Assembly (NCBI RefSeq): GCF_001956985.1
Contig: NZ_CP019082.1
Coordinates: 1 to 64,000 of the forward strand
Length of the DNA: 64,000 nucleotides
Source: Paludisphaera borealis
GTDB lineage: Bacteria; Planctomycetota; Planctomycetia; Isosphaerales; Isosphaeraceae
Reading direction: 5' to 3'
The notes under the pieces were generated by a model. That model saw only the letters and a program-made list of their open reading frames with translations. It was not told the origin of the DNA and did no database searches. The position numbers and the translations under genes were made by a program. Each line of letters opens with the position of its first letter. Position 1 is the first letter of the stretch. Positions 53,731-62,469 of the stretch are shown in pieces.

Positions 53731-54888
53731 TCAGCCGACGTTCGCGGCGGCGCGCTGGCCGATCAAGACCTGCTGCGCGGCGGTGACGCCCTTGCCCGGC
53801 TCGACGTCGAAGCCGAGTTCGGCGAGCGTCATCTCAAGCGCGGCGAGGGCGGAGATCACGTCGAGTTCGTCGGTGTAGCCCATGTGGCCGATCCGGACGA
53901 TCTTGCCCTTGATCTTCCCCTGGCCGCCGACGGTGGTCACGCCGAACCGCTCGGCCATCTTGTTGCGGATCTGCGAGTCCTTGAAGCCCTCGGGGACGCG
54001 GAACGCCGTCAGCCCCTCGGCCGGCTTGGCGCTGAAGAGTTCCAGCCCGAGCGCCTGGACGCCCGCCTGGCAGGCTTCGCTCATCCGGGTGTGCCGCTTC
54101 CAGACGTTCTCCATCCCCTCTTCGCGAATCCGCCGCAAGGCCGTCCGCAGGGCGAGGATCAGCGTGTGGGCCGGAGTGTACGGGGTGTCGAACTCCTTGG
54201 CCTTGCTCCGCGCGGCTTTCAGATTGAAGTAATAGCTGTGCGACTCGAAGGCGTCGATCTTGGCCCAGCCCTTGGTGCTGACGGTGATGAACGCGAGGCC
54301 CGGCGGCAGCATGAGCGCCTTCTGCGACCCGGCGCAGAGGACGTCGATCCCCCACTCGTCGGTCCGGCACTCCATCGCGCCCACGCCCGAGATGCCGTCG
54401 ACGACGAAGATGGCCGGCGTCTGGGCGACGACCTTGGCGACGGCCTCGATCGGGTGGCCGGTGCCGGTCGACGTCTCGGAGAGCGTGCCGAACACGGCGA
54501 CGGTGTCGGGATGCTGGCGGAGCGCCTCGGCGACCTTCTCGGGGTCGACGGTCTGGCCCCACTCGGTGTCGATCGTCACCACGTTGATGCCGAACGCCTT
54601 GGCGATCGATCCCCAGCGGGCCGCGAAGTGGCCGGCGTTGAGCACCAGGGCCTTGCCCCCGGGCGGCACCGTGTTGACGATCGCGGCTTCCATCGCGCCG
54701 GTGCCCGAGGCCGTCAGGATCATCACGTCGTTCTGGGTCTGGAAGACCTCCTTGAGGCCTTCCGACACCTCGACGATCACCTGCTTCGCCTCGTCGGAGC
54801 GGTGGTGGATCACCGGTCGGGCCAACTCGAGCAGCACGTCTTCGGGGACCATCGCCGGTCCCGGCGTCATCAATCGCGGCTTACGCAT
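53731..54888 (-). CDS. Class V aminotransferase (serine/alanine-glyoxylate type)
   Basis: A 385-residue PLP enzyme with TPGPAMVPEDVLLELARP at the N-terminus, TASGTGAMEAAI, the PLP lysine in CAGSQKALMLPPGLAF (about 193) and a C-terminal GKIVRIGHMGYT arginine motif. Family members are alanine-glyoxylate, serine-glyoxylate or phosphoserine-type aminotransferases. Next to serA a phosphoserine aminotransferase role is the natural reading, as in some methanogens and planctomycetes where this family replaces SerC. That substrate assignment is inference. Confidence 0.9.
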   Translation of the reverse strand: MRKPRLMTPGPAMVPEDVLLELARPVIHHRSDEAKQVIVEVSEGLKEVFQTQNDVMILTASGTGAMEAAIVNTVPPGGKALVLNAGHFAARWGSIAKAFGINVVTIDTEWGQTVDPEKVAEALRQHPDTVAVFGTLSETSTGTGHPIEAVAKVVAQTPAIFVVDGISGVGAMECRTDEWGIDVLCAGSQKALMLPPGLAFITVSTKGWAKIDAFESHSYYFNLKAARSKAKEFDTPYTPAHTLILALRTALRRIREEGMENVWKRHTRMSEACQAGVQALGLELFSAKPAEGLTAFRVPEGFKDSQIRNKMAERFGVTTVGGQGKIKGKIVRIGHMGYTDELDVISALAALEMTLAELGFDVEPGKGVTAAQQVLIGQRAAANVG

Positions 54889-55356
54889 CGACTCTTTCCT
54901 TACATTGTCAAGCGGATCGCGGGACCGGGCGCCCTCGCGACGAAGTCAAGGGACTATTTTAGTCGGACGACGCGATTTCGGTAAGGGACATCCTCGCCCA
55001 CCCCCTCCCCCGTTGCGTTTTCGCCATCATGACCGATACCAATCGTCGATCGGTCCGGAGGGTGCCGCCGCGCCCACGCCGAGCCGGCCTAACTCCAGGC
55101 GGCCTACGGCGGTGAGCCTCAAGAAAGCGCTACGTCCTCGTTTTTCCGTCCCAACCCTTGGCGTTGCCGGTCATGGCGAGTTCGTGAAGCGAGGGCAGAC
55201 GGCGAACGGACTTGGCGGTAGGAACGAGTCATGTGAATCGGAGTACGCCGTCGTCCGGATGTGAGTCTGCACGACGGCCCTTTTTCATGCGCGGCGCAAC
55301 GACGCTCCAGGATTCGCACTACATAGGCGATTAATCAAGCGCCAATCCTGCGAAAA
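54889..55356. other. Intergenic region upstream of the serine operon
   Basis: About 470 bp with no supported gene. It should contain the promoter for the minus-strand aminotransferase-serA operon. No clear riboswitch-like or terminator structure was seen by eye. Confidence 0.4.
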
Positions 55357-55899
55357 ATGCGATACTCGCGAGGCGAGATGCCGAAGTCCGCACTCGTCGG
55401 AGAGTTGATTGCTTTTCAGGGAATCGCGCGTTCCCTGGAAAGGCTCCCTCTGCACGGCTCCAGGGGGCAGGAGGGCTGGGAGATCGAATTGCTCGGAGAG
55501 GCCGTAGGGAAGGCCTACGCCGCAGCGTTCGATGCGTTCAGGCGGAGCCGTGTTGCAGATCGGCCCGTCGATTCGATGCTGCCATCGATATCCAACCCGG
55601 GGCCGGACGAAGGGGGCGATTTCCAGGAAGATGACGGCCGGGAAAGTCTTGAGGCGGAGGATTGCCACAAGGACGGGGATGACCGGTCTGACGTCGCGAC
55701 GTCCATCCTGGACGAAGCCCTCGCCGCAGGTTCCTTCGACTATTTGTTGGGAATAAGATGCATTCCGGGCAAGGGCTTCGTCATGTCAGAGTCCAATCCC
55801 AAGAACCGGTTCCCACTCGCGCTTGACCTACCGCTGTTGCTGGCGAATCGAATTCGCGAGGTTTATGGAAAAAGGGCGGCTCCCCGCTCGGCTTCCTGA
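55357..55899 (+). CDS. Hypothetical acidic protein
   Basis: The 180-residue protein starts MRYSRGEMPKSALVGELIAF (ATG 55378 is an alternative start). An acidic low-complexity middle (GGDFQEDDGRESLEAEDCHKDGD) separates two helical parts. No family recognised; it is an isolated gene of ordinary composition for this genome. Confidence 0.5.
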   Translation: MRYSRGEMPKSALVGELIAFQGIARSLERLPLHGSRGQEGWEIELLGEAVGKAYAAAFDAFRRSRVADRPVDSMLPSISNPGPDEGGDFQEDDGRESLEAEDCHKDGDDRSDVATSILDEALAAGSFDYLLGIRCIPGKGFVMSESNPKNRFPLALDLPLLLANRIREVYGKRAAPRSAS

Positions 55900-56203
55900 T
55901 CGATCGGGAAAAAAACAGGGGCATAGCGATTTTATTCGCAGCCAGCCCCCCCCCCGCATTGACACGACTCTGTTATTTTATATATCTGTATTTTTAACTC
56001 CTTATATCGTGATCATAACCAGGCTCGTTGAATCGGCGACAGGTTTTGCACGACATGAGACGGTCCAGACGCCTCGACTTGCTCACGGCTGCTACGCACG
56101 GCTTCGAAAGCCGAATCCGTGGGCGCCAGGCGGACTGAGCCGTAAGAGACGCGCCGAGCTGGTACAATGACGGAAAGTCCCCCAACCTCAAAAGGGATCC
56201 GCC
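55900..56203. other. AT-rich intergenic region
   Basis: Contains a C10 run followed by an AT-rich stretch (55970-56010). No gene. AAAAGGGATCC just before 56204 is the probable ribosome binding region of the antitoxin gene. Confidence 0.4.
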
Positions 56204-56434
56204 ATGAAGACGATCCATGCCATCTATGAGAACGGCGTCTTTCGCCCGACCACACCAGTGGATCTGGCCGAAGGGAGCGAAGTCACCATTGAGGCCAAGA
56301 GCGTCGTACCTGCGTCCAGCGGACCGGGCGAATCCGATGAAGAGAATATGGCCGCCGTCTACGAGATCCTGTCCCATAGTTACGAGACGGGCGAGACCGA
56401 CCTGGCGGCTCGGCACGACGAGCACCAGCCGTGA
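56204..56434 (+). CDS. DUF104/AF2212-type antitoxin
   Basis: The 76-residue protein starts MKTIHAIYENGVFRPTTPVD and continues LAEGSEVTIE, the recognisable beta-rich DUF104 fold of VapB-like antitoxins. The acidic C-terminal half would wrap the toxin. Its stop overlaps the toxin start (GTGA), the usual antitoxin-first coupled order. Confidence 0.85.
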   Translation: MKTIHAIYENGVFRPTTPVDLAEGSEVTIEAKSVVPASSGPGESDEENMAAVYEILSHSYETGETDLAARHDEHQP

Positions 56435-56838
56435 ATCCCAACACGGCCTTTCTCGACACGGCGGGACTGATCGCCGTTTGGAACGCGGACGATCAGTGGC
56501 ATCCCCTCGCAAAGCCCGTGTTCGCTGGCCTGGTCCGCTCGAAGTCCAGCCTGTTGACGACGAGCCTGGTCTTGATGGAATGCGCCAACACCGCCGCGCG
56601 ACGCCCGTTTCGCAACGACGTGATCCTCCTGCGGGACCGACTCAAGACGGCTCGGATGCTCATCGACCCGACCGAGGACGACCTTGAACAAGCCTGGCGC
56701 GCTTACGCTCGGGGCGAGGCCGGGCAAGCCGGGATCGTCGATCATGTCTCGTTCGTCGTGATGCGGCGTCTGGGTCTGACTCAAGCATTCACCAACGACG
56801 CCCATTTCCGAGCGGCCGGGTTCGTGACGTTGTTCTGA
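56431..56838 (+). CDS. PIN-domain toxin (VapC-like ribonuclease)
   Basis: Starting at GTG 56431, the 135-residue protein has the PIN acidic residues: D in FLDTAGLIAVW (about 9), E in LVLMECANTA (about 50), and D in FTNDAHF near the C-terminus. PIN toxins cut RNA, often initiator tRNA or rRNA. It forms a type II toxin-antitoxin pair with the preceding gene, likely autoregulated. Length and motifs are intact. Confidence 0.87.
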   Translation: MNPNTAFLDTAGLIAVWNADDQWHPLAKPVFAGLVRSKSSLLTTSLVLMECANTAARRPFRNDVILLRDRLKTARMLIDPTEDDLEQAWRAYARGEAGQAGIVDHVSFVVMRRLGLTQAFTNDAHFRAAGFVTLF

Positions 56839-56941
56839 CTCGCGCCGAAAAACGGGAGGCGGGCGGCATGACCGAGCGGTTCGGGTCCTCACGGTGGAAT
56901 AATCCCGGAACCAACCGAGCCACCGAGGAGGATACACGCTC

Positions 56942-57082
56942 ATGAATCCGACGCAAGTCGTCGTGGAAGGAACGCTGAAACCGGACGAGTCGCTGGAAGT
57001 CGCCGAGACGCTCGGCCCTCCGAGCCGCCAGGGCCGAGCAGAAATCGGCCGAGACCGGACGAGGGAGGCGATCGACTTCTAG
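56942..57082 (+). pseudogene. Remnant of a small antitoxin-like gene
   Basis: ATG 56942 opens a 46-codon frame starting MNPTQVVVEGTLKPDESLEV, a pattern typical of small beta-rich antitoxin-like proteins in planctomycetes. After ETLGPPS the sequence loses its family character and stops early, suggesting a frameshift or truncation. A GAGGAGG site lies upstream. No intact toxin follows. Confidence 0.45.
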
Positions 57083-57778
57083 ATCAACGCAAGGCGGTAC
57101 GAGTGGGCTCGGCCGCAATCGGATCAGGAGCCGCCACCTCGCTCGTCTTCGGGCTTTCACCCAAAGCCCCCAGAACCCGTCAAAATATAAGAGTGACCCC
57201 GTTCCTGCTGACCCCGTTCCTGCTGCCCCGTTCCTGCTGTTCGTCAAAATATAAGAGTGACCCCGTTCCTGCTGTTGCCCCCGTTCCTGCTGTCCTCGTC
57301 CCCTCACTCGTGGTGGCTCAGAGTCCTATGGCACGCCCTGCGAGCCGCCGGTTCTCCAAATCGGGGTCCGCCGTCCGGGTGACGAGTCGCCGATGCCCGA
57401 CAAACAGACCTGATTCGGCCTAACATGGCCTGCCGCCGTCGAGCGGAGATTCGCCAGGAGTCGCCGCGAACGGTGATCGGGATCGCCCGACGGGCGCGGC
57501 CGACGCTTCCCGCCGGACCGCGTGCCGGGATCGGCGTGGCACCGCTAAAACTCCCAACCCGTCCCCTCGATCGGGCGTAGACCGCAACTTCCTGCAACAG
57601 GGTGGCAGGAACCTGGAAGATCCACCCCGTCTCGTCCCTCTATGATCCCAGCAACGTGGTCAAAGGGAAATTCGGCTGCTGGCGAGGTTGGAAAGCGAGC
57701 ACGTCGACGTTCCTTGCGCCCTGCCTTGCGGAGGCTCGGCTGACCGTTGGACGCCGCGGAACACGGGGGAGTTTCGGA
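57083..57778. other. Gene-poor region with repeats
   Basis: About 700 bp of GC-rich sequence. It holds the repeat cluster at 57179-57292 and otherwise nothing I can support as a gene. Confidence 0.45.
57179..57292. repeat. Direct repeats with CCCCGTTCCTGCTG
   Basis: A 32-bp unit (GTCAAAATATAAGAGTGACC, then CCGTTCCTGCTG) occurs at 57179-57210 and 57243-57274. The sub-unit CCCCGTTCCTGCTG appears five times in all. The AT-rich part contrasts with its surroundings. Similar sequences elsewhere accompany small tyrosine transposases, but none is next to this cluster. Confidence 0.85.
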
Positions 57779-58867
57779 ATGACCGACGAGACGGATGAAC
57801 GAATCGAAGGCGATCGAATGTCCCGCCGGCAGGCCGTCGCCCTGGCGGCGGGCTCGGCCGGCATGGTCCTGGGAGTCGGAGCCGTGGAGGCCCAGGAAAA
57901 GGCCCCGACGGCGAGGCCGATACGTCGGTTCGACGTGGTGGTCGTCGGAGGAGGGCCGGCCGGGCTGAGCGCCGCACTGGTGCTGGGGCGGGCCTGCCTG
58001 GAAGTGCTGGTCTGCGACTCGGGCAAGGGCCGCAATGCCCCGGCGGCCGGCGTCCACGGCTTCCTCACGCAGGACGGCACCCCGCCGGCCGAGTTGCGCC
58101 GGATCGGCCGGGAGCAGCTCCGGCCGTATGAGGTCGCCTTCCGCGAGGAGGCGGTCGTCGATGCCCGGAAGGCCGGGGGCGGCTTTGAGGTCACGCTCGC
58201 CGAGGGCGACGTCGTCGCCTGCCGCAAGCTGATCCTGGCCACTGGGCTGGTGGACGCGCTGCCCGAGATCCCCGGCCTGCGTGAGTTGTGGGGCGTCGGC
58301 GTGATCCACTGCCCTTACTGCCACGGCTGGGAGCACCGGGGCCAGCCCTGGGCCGTCCTCGCCCCGCCCGAGGAGGCCGTCGAGCTCACGACGCTGCTGC
58401 TCGGCTGGACCCACCAATTGACCCTGCTGACGGACGGCCCGTCCGCGCTCGTCCCCGAAGACAAAGCCTGGCTGGAGGAGCGCGCCGTCGAGGTGGTCGA
58501 GGGCCGGGTCGAGCGGCTGGAGGGGGACGGGGGACGGCTCCGGGCGATCCAGCTCGACGGGGGCCGTCGGCTGGAGCGGGAAGTTCTCTTCGTGCGGACC
58601 CGGCTCCGGCAGCCGTCCAACCTGGCCGAGCGGTTGGGGGGCGAGGTGGTCGCCGACGGTCCGAAAGCGGGCATGGTGCGGACCGACCCGTTCGGGGCGA
58701 CCAGCGTGGAAGGCCTCTACGTCGTTGGGGACGCCTCCGACGCCGGCATGCCAAGCGTGGCCTCGGCGGTGGCCGAGGGCTCGGTAGCGGCAGCCATCGC
58801 CAGCAAGGCGATCTTCACCGAGGACGCCCGCCGGCCCGCAAGAGGCGGGCCGGCGCGCCGGGAATGA
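57779..58867 (+). CDS. Thioredoxin-reductase-like FAD oxidoreductase, probably Tat-exported
   Basis: From ATG 57779 the product has 362 residues. Near the N-terminus is MSRRQAVALAAGSAGMVLGV, which looks like a twin-arginine signal. Then come the FAD-binding VVVVGGGPAGLSAAL, the ATG segment LILATGLVDALP, a CxxC in VIHCPYCHGWEHRG and a C-terminal GLYVVGDASDAGM. The overall form is that of the thioredoxin-reductase-like family without a full second glycine motif (VLAPPEEAVE replaces the usual GxGxxA), so NADPH use is doubtful. ATG 57818 would start directly at the Tat signal. Confidence 0.85.
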   Translation: MTDETDERIEGDRMSRRQAVALAAGSAGMVLGVGAVEAQEKAPTARPIRRFDVVVVGGGPAGLSAALVLGRACLEVLVCDSGKGRNAPAAGVHGFLTQDGTPPAELRRIGREQLRPYEVAFREEAVVDARKAGGGFEVTLAEGDVVACRKLILATGLVDALPEIPGLRELWGVGVIHCPYCHGWEHRGQPWAVLAPPEEAVELTTLLLGWTHQLTLLTDGPSALVPEDKAWLEERAVEVVEGRVERLEGDGGRLRAIQLDGGRRLEREVLFVRTRLRQPSNLAERLGGEVVADGPKAGMVRTDPFGATSVEGLYVVGDASDAGMPSVASAVAEGSVAAAIASKAIFTEDARRPARGGPARRE

Positions 58868-58965
58868 TCCCAAGGAGCCGCCGGACGTGATGGTGCAGGT
58901 GGCTCTGGCCGGAGAAGCCGGCCCGCGCCGCCGAGCGGGAGTTCCCTCGCCCGCTCTAACACAAG
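58801..58965. repeat. Left copy of a diverged direct repeat around the methyltransferase gene
   Basis: This contains the true 3' end of the oxidoreductase (ASKAIFTEDARRP) and, on the minus strand, a frameshifted relic of the AraC-type C-terminus (LERARELPLGGAG, then HLHHHVRRLLG in another frame). It corresponds to 59803-59975 with many substitutions. Confidence 0.75.
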
Positions 58966-58992
58966 CTTGCGAAACGAATGAGGTGATTCACT

Positions 58993-59736
58993 ATGAACAA
59001 ATCAATGCTTCTGTCTGCATTTTTTATTACGGGAGCGGGAGGAATGATGGGGTGCCAGAAGCCCACAGAGAGCGCCGCGCCGTTCGTCGAGAGCAAACAG
59101 GTCGCCGAGCAAGGTCTTGAGCAAGAAGGAGCGAACATGCACGGAGAGCACGGACATCACCACGGTGGCTTCGACGATCCCAAACTGTTCGAAACGCGGT
59201 GGAACGACCCAGATCGCGACAAATGGCAGCACCCAGAGGAGATCGTCGCGGCTCTTGCCCTGACGCCCGGAGCGACGGTGGCAGACATCGGCGCGGGGAC
59301 GGGCTACATGGTGGCGCACCTGAGCGAGGCGGTGGGGGAGCGCGGCACGGTGATCCCGATCGACGTCGAGCAGGCGATGATCACGTATCTGACGAGGCGC
59401 GGCGAAGAACTGGGACCAGCCAAGATCGTGCCCCACAAGGCGAGAGGAGACAGCCCGGAGCTACATGACGACAGCGTGGACGGCGTGATCACATTGAACA
59501 CCTGGCATCACATCAAGGGGCGAGAGGCCTATGCCAAGAAGGTGTATGCGGGGTTGAAACGTGGGGGGAGATTCGTGGTGGTGGATTCCGAAGTCGACGC
59601 GGAGTCAGGGCCGCCGAAGGAGATGCGGCTCGCAGCAGGGCGGGTCGTGAAGGAGCTTGAAACGGCCGGCTTTCGCGCTGAGATCGCGCGCGAATCGATG
59701 CCGCAGCACTATATGATCGTAGGTTATAAGGATTAG
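58993..59736 (+). CDS. SAM-dependent methyltransferase with lipoprotein-like signal
   Basis: The 247-residue protein starts with a short hydrophobic signal (MNKSMLLSAFFITGAGGMMG) ending in a lipobox-like GMMGC. A His-rich stretch follows (MHGEHGHHHGG), then a class I methyltransferase domain with the SAM motif VADIGAGTGYM (about 95-105) and motif D in IPIDVEQAM. An exported methyltransferase is unusual because SAM is cytoplasmic, so it might be retained inside or act in a special compartment. It lies alone between two copies of a repeat, indicating acquisition by insertion. Confidence 0.8.
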   Translation: MNKSMLLSAFFITGAGGMMGCQKPTESAAPFVESKQVAEQGLEQEGANMHGEHGHHHGGFDDPKLFETRWNDPDRDKWQHPEEIVAALALTPGATVADIGAGTGYMVAHLSEAVGERGTVIPIDVEQAMITYLTRRGEELGPAKIVPHKARGDSPELHDDSVDGVITLNTWHHIKGREAYAKKVYAGLKRGGRFVVVDSEVDAESGPPKEMRLAAGRVVKELETAGFRAEIARESMPQHYMIVGYKD

Positions 59737-59802
59737 GCGTTGCTCCTGTGGGGAGCCCCGTCCGACCTCTCCACGCCACACCACGCTCGCTCTGCCAGCA
59801 AG

Positions 59803-59975
59803 ATGATCTTCACTGTGGACGCCCACCAGCCCGCGAACGGTGGACCAACGCGCCGGGAGTGACGCCCAAAAGCCGCCGGAAGTGGTGGTGCAGGTGAGAC
59901 TGGCTGGAGAAGCCGACCCGAGCCGCCGTCTGTGCGATGCCCGCGCCGCCGAGCAGGAGTGCCCTCGCCCGCTCG
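59803..59975. repeat. Right copy of the diverged direct repeat
   Basis: On the plus strand a relic of the oxidoreductase C-terminus is readable (KMIFTVDAHQPANGG, then PTRRE and a stop at 59862). On the minus strand the same DNA encodes the intact C-terminus of the AraC regulator. Comparison with 58801-58965 shows the duplication. Confidence 0.75.
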
Positions 59976-60676
59976 ACCCGGCGGCGGATGACGTACTGGT
60001 GGGGCGTCGTCCCGGTGGCGGCCCGGAACCGGCGGGCGAAGTGGTACGGGCTCAGGCCGGCGACGTCGGCGAGCCGGCTGAGCGACAGGTCGCCGTCGAG
60101 GCGGCCCTCGATGAGGTCCGTCACCCGCCGCAGTTCGTGGTCGGACAAGCCGGCCACGCTCGGGGGCGGGAGCGGGCCATCGTCGGCGTATTGCCGCAGC
60201 AGGTGGACGGCCAGGGCGGTGCTGAGGGATTCGGCAAGCAACGACGGCCCGCCGCCCGCCTCGGCCTCGTCGGCGAGCTTGCGGGCGACCTCCCCAGCGA
60301 AGGTGTCCCGCCGCACCGCCGTCGGTCGGAGGCGGCCGGCGTCCAGACCCGCCCGTGTGGCGACCCGATCGAGCAGGCTGGTCGAGTAGCGCACCGAGAC
60401 CGCCTCGAACGGCCGGTCACAGCGGACCAGCGTGGGGACGAAGGCCGGCGTCAACACCATGTCGCCCGACGTCGGTCGGCCCGAGTAGGCGCGGCCCTCG
60501 CCCATCTGCCACTCGACGTGTCCGGGACTGGAGAGGAACAGGGTGACTTGATGGAAGTCGTGGGCGTGCCGGCCGCGCACGACGGGCCTCAGGGGCGACG
60601 AGCGGCTGACGACCATCCCGTCGGCAAGCCGCCCGTCGCCCTGTCCCAGCGAAACGATGTCCAGAGCCTCGCCCAT
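59810..60676 (-). CDS. AraC-family transcriptional regulator
   Basis: The 288-residue regulator has an N-terminal cupin-like sensing domain (about 1-150, with HAHDFHQVTLFLSS). The C-terminal double helix-turn-helix of the AraC family includes LSLSRLADVAGLSPYHFARRFRAATG and the second helix region IAQTAARVGFSSQSHLHHHFRRLLG. It is convergent with the methyltransferase and originally faced the oxidoreductase gene, a plausible regulatory target. Intact length. Confidence 0.9.
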   Translation of the reverse strand: MGEALDIVSLGQGDGRLADGMVVSRSSPLRPVVRGRHAHDFHQVTLFLSSPGHVEWQMGEGRAYSGRPTSGDMVLTPAFVPTLVRCDRPFEAVSVRYSTSLLDRVATRAGLDAGRLRPTAVRRDTFAGEVARKLADEAEAGGGPSLLAESLSTALAVHLLRQYADDGPLPPPSVAGLSDHELRRVTDLIEGRLDGDLSLSRLADVAGLSPYHFARRFRAATGTTPHQYVIRRRVERARALLLGGAGIAQTAARVGFSSQSHLHHHFRRLLGVTPGALVHRSRAGGRPQ

Positions 60677-61258
60677 CGAATCCTCCCCATTCCGTCCGCC
60701 GATCAGCGAGCCAGCCTCGCCGAGGCCGTTTCCGGGCCAAAGGCCAGCCCAAGCCGAACCTCGTCACCCTATCCTACGGACCGATTCAACTAAACGGCCG
60801 CTCCCACGTCGCTGCCATTTGCGATACAGAGGTTGGCCGCCCCTGAAATGGCTGGACGCAACCATCTCGAACGGGAGACTCTTCAGTCTCATTGTTTGCG
60901 TCATTTCTTGTCGCCTGTTTTCGCCAGACAGACCCAGTCCCCTCTCCAGCGTGTCTGGCTTCTTGACCTGACCACTCGGATTTATTGAGGTTTTAGGCTG
61001 AAGTTTTGCAAGACGATTGGTTTTCGTTATCGATTGGCGATCACACTAGATGGGCCCACTGCGAAGGGTTTGCGTCGATGAGCATTTCCTTGAGATTGTT
61101 TCGATCGGCGCCCTCGTCGTTGCGAAAGCCCGGCAGCCGTGGTTTTCGGCCGAAGAATCAAAGGGGTCAGGAGCGAATGGCGCCAGGATAACGTAAGCTT
61201 CAAGAGGGCTTGGGATTGAGCCAAGCGACGTGGCGAGCGAGTACAGCGACCTCCTTGG
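60677..61258. other. Intergenic region, no gene seen
   Basis: About 580 bp between the AraC-family gene and the IS4 remnant. It includes a short hairpin near 60882-60895 (GAGACT/AGTCTC). No open frame has protein-like composition. Confidence 0.4.
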
Positions 61259-62041
61259 TTGGTAACGTGGTGGTACTTCAACTCCACCTGTCACCTCGTC
61301 AAAGAGGTCGCCGTGATTCAGTCTACCCCCACATGTCCTCGTCACCAATTCGTATCCTTGCGAAACGAACTTGGTCGGCGGCAGGGACTTCCCTTCCTCA
61401 AGTTCCTTTCTCGGGATCTCGTCGAGGCGGCTTGCCGGCGATGCAACCACTGCTGGCGGGAGCGTCTCTACACCCCTTGGATCACCTTGAGCATCTTCCT
61501 CTCCCAGGTCCTCTCCGACGACCACTCCTGCGACGACGCGGTCGATCGGTTCCAGAAGTTCCGCTTCGACCAGGGGCTCGCCGCCGTCGCTCCCGAGACC
61601 GCCAGCTACTGCGAGGCCCGGCGGCGGTTGCCCGAGGGGCTCGCCTGGAACCTGGTCCGCCGCACTGGGCGTGCGAGCCATCAGAGAGCCGACGATCCTT
61701 GGCTCTTTCACGGGCGGGCGGTGAAGATCCCCGACGGGTCCACCGTGACCATGCCGGACACGCCGGAGAACCAGGCGGCGCACCCACAGGCGACGTCCCA
61801 GGAGCCCGGCGTCGGGTTCCCGATCGCCCGCATCCTTGTGGTGTTCAGCCTGGCCGTGGGAACGGTGCTCGACGCCGTGTTGGGGCCGTACCAGGGCAAG
61901 CAGACCAGTGAACTGGCCCTGCTCCGTCAGATCATGTCCGTGTTCCACCAGAGCGACGTCGCCCTGGCCGACCTGTTCTTTTGCTCATACTGGGTGATCG
62001 CCGCCTTGCAGGCCCGCGGCGTCGACGTGGTGGTGCGTCCA
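61259..62041 (+). pseudogene. Truncated IS4-family transposase
   Basis: The frame encodes the N-terminal two thirds of an IS4-type transposase: WITLSIFLSQVLSDDHSC, the first catalytic Asp in IPDGSTVTMPDTPENQAA, and the second in LADLFFCSYWVIAALQARG. At about 62040 the family similarity stops abruptly after GVDVVVR. The third catalytic Glu region is missing, so the enzyme cannot work. No inverted repeat pair was found. It is an inactive remnant, cut by a later rearrangement. Confidence 0.8.
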
Positions 62042-62469
62042 GATGGCGTGCGAGAAGCTCGTGAAGGCCAGTCCTTGTCGCGCGCATCGCGTCATGACGT
62101 GTCGATGCGCCTCAAAACCGGCTCCTGATCCCTTTGTGACTCGCGACGTCTGCCGACTTCTCTGCCAACGCCGACGGCCAGGCCCTTCCCAAACCGTACG
62201 CGAGGGCTTCGAAAGCCCTCGTGGATAGCTTGGAACGTGTTTTCGATCCCGTCCTCGGCAGTTCGGTGAGAGAGGTCTGGCGCGGATCGGCGGTATGGTC
62301 AAAGGCCTTGGTGGATTGCGTACCGGCCTCCCCCGGGATCGGAAGGCTCTTGCCCCCGGAATACTTTGCGATATAAAGTTGATCCGGATTGGGTCCGGTC
62401 GAGACCACGGCCCGGCCTCCGAACCAACTCGTAGACCCTTGCTCCGTGTGGATGCGGGAGGCCGCCCCG
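62042..62469. other. Region after the IS4 break, no gene seen
   Basis: About 430 bp that follow the truncation point of the transposase. No supported gene. The last 15 bases contain GGGAGG, the ribosome binding site for the permease gene. Confidence 0.4.
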
